Positions 31,343 to 34,694 of a DNA stretch of 34,694 nt are shown in pieces. Both the position numbers and the translations under genes were made by a program. Origin of the DNA: an uncultured Prevotellaceae bacterium (GTDB taxonomy: Bacteria; Bacteroidota; Bacteroidia; Bacteroidales; Bacteroidaceae); NCBI GenBank assembly GCA_902783625.1, contig CACZRN010000005.1, positions 1 to 34,694 on the forward strand, in the 5' to 3' direction. Positions within the stretch are counted from its first letter, which is position 1; every line of letters starts with the position of its first letter. A model generated the notes under the pieces. It saw only the letters and a program-made list of their open reading frames with translations. It did not search any database and was not told where the DNA came from.

Positions 31343-31343
31343 G

Positions 31344-32189
31344 CTATCCGAGCGTCACATGGCGCGCCTCCACCTTCTGGCGAAGGAAAATGCGGGCACA
31401 CTCGTTGAAACGCTCCTCGCTCTCGGTGGTGAGATATTGGCACGAGCCACCTTGGGTTATCATGCCTCGTATGGCATCGTGGCGGTCAAGATAGTTTTTC
31501 AGACTTGCCGCCACATACTCGCCCTGCGGCACTATGCGCACACCGTCGGGGGCATGGCGAACGATGCTCGACATGAGCAGTGGATAGTGTGTGCAACCGA
31601 GAATGATACTGTCTATCTGTGGATCGCGGCGCATGAGCTGCCCAATGCGCTTTTGCACGAAATAGTCGGCTCCTGGCGAGTCGGCCTCGTTGGCCTCAAC
31701 GATAGCAGCCCACAGCGGGCATGCCTGTCCCGTCACCGTCACATCAGGGAAGAGTTTGCGTATCTCGAGGTCGTAGCTGCGACTGCGCACAGTGCCCTCA
31801 GTTGCAAGAATGCCCACGTGGCGCGTCTTCGTTATCGACCCTATGGCCTCGGCTGTAGGGCGTATAATCCCTAATACGCGACGCGAGGGGTCTATCTCCG
31901 GCAAATCGCGCTGCTGGATTGTGCGCAATGCCTTTGCCGATGCCGTGTTACAGCCCAGCACCACGAGATGGCATCCCATGGAGAAAAGCTTAAGCACGGC
32001 TTGGCGGGTGAACTGATATACCACCTCGAACGAGCGCGAGCCGTAAGGGGCACGCGCATTGTCGCCAAGGTAGACATAGTCGTACTCTGGCAGCATCTGA
32101 CGTATACCATGCAGGATAGTGAGCCCTCCGAATCCGGAATCGAACACACCTATCGGGCCTGGCGACGAAGGGAATGCTGTAAATGGCAT
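31344..32189 (-). CDS. murI: Glutamate racemase
   Basis: 281 residues, normal for MurI, which supplies D-glutamate for peptidoglycan. The two catalytic cysteines are visible: Cys80 in LGCNTASAK and Cys199 in LGCTHYPLL. The N-terminus GVFDSGFGGLTIL (14-26) and LGDNARAPYG bind substrate. The gene is 12 bp after the last ompH-like gene and is the last of the bamA-ompH-murI cluster, linking envelope assembly with cell-wall precursor supply. Confidence 0.97.
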   Translation of the reverse strand: MPFTAFPSSPGPIGVFDSGFGGLTILHGIRQMLPEYDYVYLGDNARAPYGSRSFEVVYQFTRQAVLKLFSMGCHLVVLGCNTASAKALRTIQQRDLPEIDPSRRVLGIIRPTAEAIGSITKTRHVGILATEGTVRSRSYDLEIRKLFPDVTVTGQACPLWAAIVEANEADSPGADYFVQKRIGQLMRRDPQIDSIILGCTHYPLLMSSIVRHAPDGVRIVPQGEYVAASLKNYLDRHDAIRGMITQGGSCQYLTTESEERFNECARIFLRQKVEARHVTLG

Positions 32190-32201
32190 CTCAGCGGAGG
32201 T

Positions 32202-32723
32202 TTATTTCTTCAGTTCGTCAATGATGGCGTCGGTGAGATCTACTCCGAAGTCGGGATTGACAAACGGCAGGTCGCACTCGTCGATGTTGGCGATGAAGAG
32301 CAGGTCGCGCTCCTGTCCGATACGCGACAGTATGCCGTTTACCTTAGTCTTCAGCGGTGCGAACGCATCCACCTCTGCTTGTTTGAGCAGACGGTCCGAC
32401 TCTTTGCGGAAATCGATATTCCTCTGGAGCATCTCTTCAAGCTCAGAGCGGCGCTTCTTCATTATCGACGGAGCGAAATCGCGCTGGCCCTCGAGGAAGA
32501 GTTCATACTTCTGATTGAAATCATCCTCGGAGCGCTTTGCCTCGTCGTCGAACTTTTTGCGCAGTGCGGCAAGGTCGTTCTTCACTGTAGCATACTCGGG
32601 CATAGCCTCGAGCACCTTGGCATAGCTGAATGTGGCAAACTTAGGCATTGCCTTTTGCACTTCCTGAGCCATGGCACCCTGCGACAGCACCACGAACATC
32701 ATTGCAAGAAAAAACTTCTTCAT
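32202..32723 (-). CDS. OmpH/Skp-family periplasmic chaperone, third copy
   Basis: 173 residues with a signal peptide cut near GAMAQE (about residue 20). The body is a long charged coiled-coil (about 45-110) between two short beta segments, the tentacle layout of Skp. ATFSYAKVLEAMPEYATVKND resembles the Skp N-terminal strand-helix. Skp-type trimers escort unfolded outer-membrane proteins to BamA. It is the most diverged of three tandem copies and directly precedes murI. Confidence 0.87.
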   Translation of the reverse strand: MKKFFLAMMFVVLSQGAMAQEVQKAMPKFATFSYAKVLEAMPEYATVKNDLAALRKKFDDEAKRSEDDFNQKYELFLEGQRDFAPSIMKKRRSELEEMLQRNIDFRKESDRLLKQAEVDAFAPLKTKVNGILSRIGQERDLLFIANIDECDLPFVNPDFGVDLTDAIIDELKK

Positions 32724-32755
32724 ACAATCGGCGGTAATGATTGGTTAATTAATCA

Positions 32756-32796
32756 AGAGGTCACCTCAGCCCTCGAATGAGCCGATGGCGACCTCT
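32756..32796. other. Hairpin in the spacer between second and third ompH genes
   Basis: AGAGGTCACC and GGCGACCTCT form 10-bp arms with one mismatch; CTCA/TGAG sits inside. No T-run follows on the transcribed (minus) strand beyond TTGATTAATT. It may be an mRNA-stabilising or processing hairpin. Confidence 0.5.
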
Positions 32797-32835
32797 ATTG
32801 CTGATTCTCGCTGACACAACAGCGTCGGCGGGAGG

Positions 32836-33330
32836 TTACTTAATCTTCTGAATCTCAGACTTCACATCGGCTGTGAGATCCTTTGAGTCGGTACCGATGT
32901 AGAGAGCAGAACCCACTTCGAAGATATAGGTATAGGCACCTGCCTTACCCACACTCTCGATGGCCTTGCGCACTTTTTCATAGACAGGTCCCATCTTCTC
33001 CTGCTGGAGCTGCTGCATGGTCTGCTGGCTCTGCTGATAGGTCTGCTGGATCTTGTTGTTCATATCCTGCAGTTCCTGCTCAGTCTCCTTGCGCTTGGTC
33101 TCGTTCATTGTGCTCTGAGTCTTTTCATAATCGTCGAGTTTGCGCTGGAACTCGGTCTGCATGGCAGTAAGATCGTTCTCTAACTCTTTCTGCTTAGCCT
33201 GCAGCTCGCCGTTGATAACCGAAATCTCGGGCAGCGACTGCATGATGTTCTGTGTGTCAACATGACCAAACTTCTGTGCAAACATTGCTGTTGGTGCGAT
33301 GAGCATCAACGCTACAAAAAACTTTTTCAT
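32836..33330 (-). CDS. OmpH/Skp-family periplasmic chaperone, second copy
   Basis: 164 residues, with signal peptide (cut near AMFAQ, residue 19). The mature start KFGHVDTQNIMQSLPE is the classic Skp opening strand. The central coiled-coil (about 40-120) is rich in Gln, Lys and Glu (QAKQKELENDLTAMQTEFQR, then QQSQQTMQQLQQEK). The end YIFEVGSALYIGTDSKDLTADV completes the trimerisation core. It is closest to canonical Skp of the three copies. Confidence 0.93.
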   Translation of the reverse strand: MKKFFVALMLIAPTAMFAQKFGHVDTQNIMQSLPEISVINGELQAKQKELENDLTAMQTEFQRKLDDYEKTQSTMNETKRKETEQELQDMNNKIQQTYQQSQQTMQQLQQEKMGPVYEKVRKAIESVGKAGAYTYIFEVGSALYIGTDSKDLTADVKSEIQKIK

Positions 33331-33385
33331 TTCTTTTCTTTTTTATGATTAGTGTTACTGTTTATCTATCTCTGTTGGTGTATGA

Positions 33386-33934
33386 TCAATTGTATCCGAG
33401 TTTCTGCAGCACCTCGTTGCTGATGTCGATCTTCGGAGAACCGAAGATAATCCCTGAGTCGGATGCCCGGTCAATGACCAAACTATATCCACGCAGATCA
33501 GAAATCTCCTTCACGGCAGTGTATATCTCCTCCTGAATAGGATTCAGCAGACTCTCACGCTTCTTGAAGAGCTCGCCTTCAGGACCGAAATACTTACGCT
33601 TCAGGTCGCTGGCGTCTTTTTCCTTTTTCATGATAGCCTCTTGACGAGCTTTCTTCTGCTCTTCAGAGAGGAACACCACCTCGTTCTGGTAGTTTTTATA
33701 CATTGTACTCGCTTCGGTATTGAGGGCTTCAACCTCGGCCTGCCATTTGCGCGAGACCTGATTGAGCTGCTCATTGGCACGCTCGTAAGCGGGAATATTC
33801 TTCAGGATATACTCCATGTCAACCAATGCAAATTTCTGTGCATTCGACTGAAGGATGAATACCGAAGACTGCAGAACCATCAGCAGCGCCATTATCATGA
33901 AACGCATGCCGACAAGACTTTTCTCTCTTTTCAT
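33386..33934 (-). CDS. OmpH/Skp-family periplasmic chaperone, first copy
   Basis: 182 residues from ATG 33934; a TTG two codons earlier (33940) and an ATG at 33907 are alternatives. The signal peptide ends near SNAQ. QKFALVDMEYILKNIPAYE opens the Skp domain, the coiled-coil spans about 55-125, and EISDLRGYSLVIDRASDSGIIFGSPKIDISNEVLQKLGYN closes it. It lies 91 bp downstream of bamA and is thus the first chaperone gene of the tandem set. Confidence 0.92.
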   Translation of the reverse strand: MKREKSLVGMRFMIMALLMVLQSSVFILQSNAQKFALVDMEYILKNIPAYERANEQLNQVSRKWQAEVEALNTEASTMYKNYQNEVVFLSEEQKKARQEAIMKKEKDASDLKRKYFGPEGELFKKRESLLNPIQEEIYTAVKEISDLRGYSLVIDRASDSGIIFGSPKIDISNEVLQKLGYN

Positions 33935-34025
33935 TTTCAATTCCTTTCTTGTTTATATATTATATATAATGTGGCGAAGGCAAGTCGATGATGACTATGT
34001 GCACTCACGCCGGTATCTGCAAAAC

Positions 34026-34694
34026 TTAGAATTCCTGTCCGATGATGAAGTGGAACTGGCTGCCACCCTTCTCTCCAAACACCTTGTCAAAGCCATAGGC
34101 CCAGTCGATACCCATCATACCCACCATGGGGAGGAATATTCTCAGACCCACACCCGCCGAGCGTTTCATGTCAAACGGGTTGAATTTCTTTGTCTCATTC
34201 CAGGCATTACCAGCCTCGAGGAAGGTGAGTCCGTAGATGGTAGTGTTTCCGAGCAGGAATGGATAACGCAGTTCAGCCGTGAATCGGTCGTAGGCATATC
34301 CTTCGTAACCCCATGGGGTGAGCGTACCGTTTTCATATCCGCGCAGTCCGATGGTTTCCTCGGCATAGCTTGTGCTGTAGCCAGTCATACCGTCACCACC
34401 CATGTAGTAGGTTTCAAACGGCGATTTCTTGTATTTATTGTATGATCCGAGAATACCCAATTCGATACGTGTCATCAGCACAAAACACTTCTGCGCCTTG
34501 GTAAGTGCTGTGAAAGTACGCATCTTAAACTTCCACTTGTGATACTCCACCCAGCGGTATTTCTTCTGCTGCTCATCATTGTATGTCGGCGACTTGGGGT
34601 TTGTTGCCAAATTCTCATAGTCGATGTTATCGAACTTCGACCATGGCGGCGTGATGGTCACCGATGCTGTGAACTCCGATCCTGTACGTGGGAA
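34026..34694 (-). CDS. bamA: Outer membrane protein assembly factor BamA, C-terminal part
   Basis: The gene runs off the right end of the window, so only the last 222 residues are visible. They are the end of the 16-strand beta-barrel: FPRTGSEFTASVTITPPWS at the left end, GGDGMTGYSTSYAEETIGLRGYENG in the middle, with the VRGF/Y-type motif LRGYE, and FHFIIGQEF at the terminus, ending in the aromatic residue expected for an outer-membrane barrel. BamA inserts barrel proteins into the outer membrane, with the Skp-like proteins encoded next to it as likely suppliers. It leads the cluster of three ompH genes and murI. Confidence 0.93.
   Translation of the reverse strand, partial: FPRTGSEFTASVTITPPWSKFDNIDYENLATNPKSPTYNDEQQKKYRWVEYHKWKFKMRTFTALTKAQKCFVLMTRIELGILGSYNKYKKSPFETYYMGGDGMTGYSTSYAEETIGLRGYENGTLTPWGYEGYAYDRFTAELRYPFLLGNTTIYGLTFLEAGNAWNETKKFNPFDMKRSAGVGLRIFLPMVGMMGIDWAYGFDKVFGEKGGSQFHFIIGQEF

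Larger units (their letters stand above)
30995..31343. other. Convergent gap between the permease and murI
   Basis: 349 bp without a gene. It contains a weak hairpin near 31030-31065 (CATGC/GCATG), copy 4 of the four-dyad element, a dyad GGTCAG/CTGACC (31207 and 31233), and hairpins near 31300 and 31329 just past the murI stop. Confidence 0.65.

Noticed and set aside
31968-32780. Open frame of 270 codons, plus strand
   Set aside because: Antisense to murI and an ompH gene; spans their gap without a promoter.

Overview
The window looks like chromosomal DNA of a Bacteroidales bacterium, most likely a Prevotella-type genome. The reasons are: (i) nearly every promoter that can be seen has the Bacteroidetes layout, a TTTG or TTG element about 19 bp upstream of TAnnTTTG; (ii) Shine-Dalgarno sequences are scarce; (iii) there are Bacteroidetes-typical families (DUF4271, DUF4252, DUF4838, DUF1080, a one-piece SecDF, tandem OmpH/Skp genes next to bamA); (iv) the gene order DUF4271-hemD-rnpA-yidD-tyrS fits this group. 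Genus is an inference. No phage, insertion sequence, plasmid, CRISPR array or SusCD locus is visible. This is mostly core chromosome with small accessory inserts.

Layout. 1-5.2 kb (+): UPF1-like helicase, secreted alpha/beta hydrolase, GH43 glycosidase, then a duplicated promoter, tRNA-Arg(CCT) and an ADP-ribosylglycohydrolase. 5.2-9.1 kb: PfkB kinase and a small HTH regulator (-), divergent YitT membrane protein (+), DUF1080 protein (-). 9.2-14.3 kb (-): SecDF, an endonuclease/exonuclease/phosphatase-fold membrane protein and a rhomboid protease. 14.5-14.9 kb: HU (+) and tRNA-Gln(TTG) (-). 15.5-22.5 kb (-): a probable seven-gene operon metK, DUF4838 lipoprotein, DUF4271, hemD, rnpA, yidD, tyrS. 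23.1-25.1 kb (+): a four-gene cassette, DUF4252, ECF sigma factor, membrane anti-sigma candidate, second DUF4252. 25.2-28.0 kb (-): acpP, fabF, rnc. 28.3-31.0 kb (+): aroQ, O-methyltransferase, rbfA, LolC/E-type permease. 31.3 kb to the end (-): the 3' end of bamA, three ompH-type chaperone genes and murI, an outer-membrane and cell-wall assembly cluster.

Most striking non-coding structure: four copies of an intergenic element of about 85 bp (near 8.07, 15.25, 22.86 and 31.13 kb). Each has two copies of a GCTAGC-centred AT-rich palindrome whose centres lie exactly 65 bp apart in all four copies. Between them are two weaker dyads, so each element has four dyad centres at about 0, 21.5, 43.5 and 65 bp, close to two helical turns apart. 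The copies lie in gaps between transcription units, about 7-8 kb apart. This pattern suggests a DNA site for a protein that binds repeatedly on one face of the helix, or a mobile palindromic repeat. I do not recognise it.

A second pattern is a promoter family in which the spacer between the -33 and -7 boxes is itself conserved (TTTTGTTCTGCTCTCG plus a variable part). It occurs before the helicase, twice before tRNA-Arg, and before metK. Several spacers inside operons (acpP-fabF, fabF-rnc, ompH-ompH) hold long nested inverted repeats. Coordinates of small sites were counted by hand and may be off by one base.
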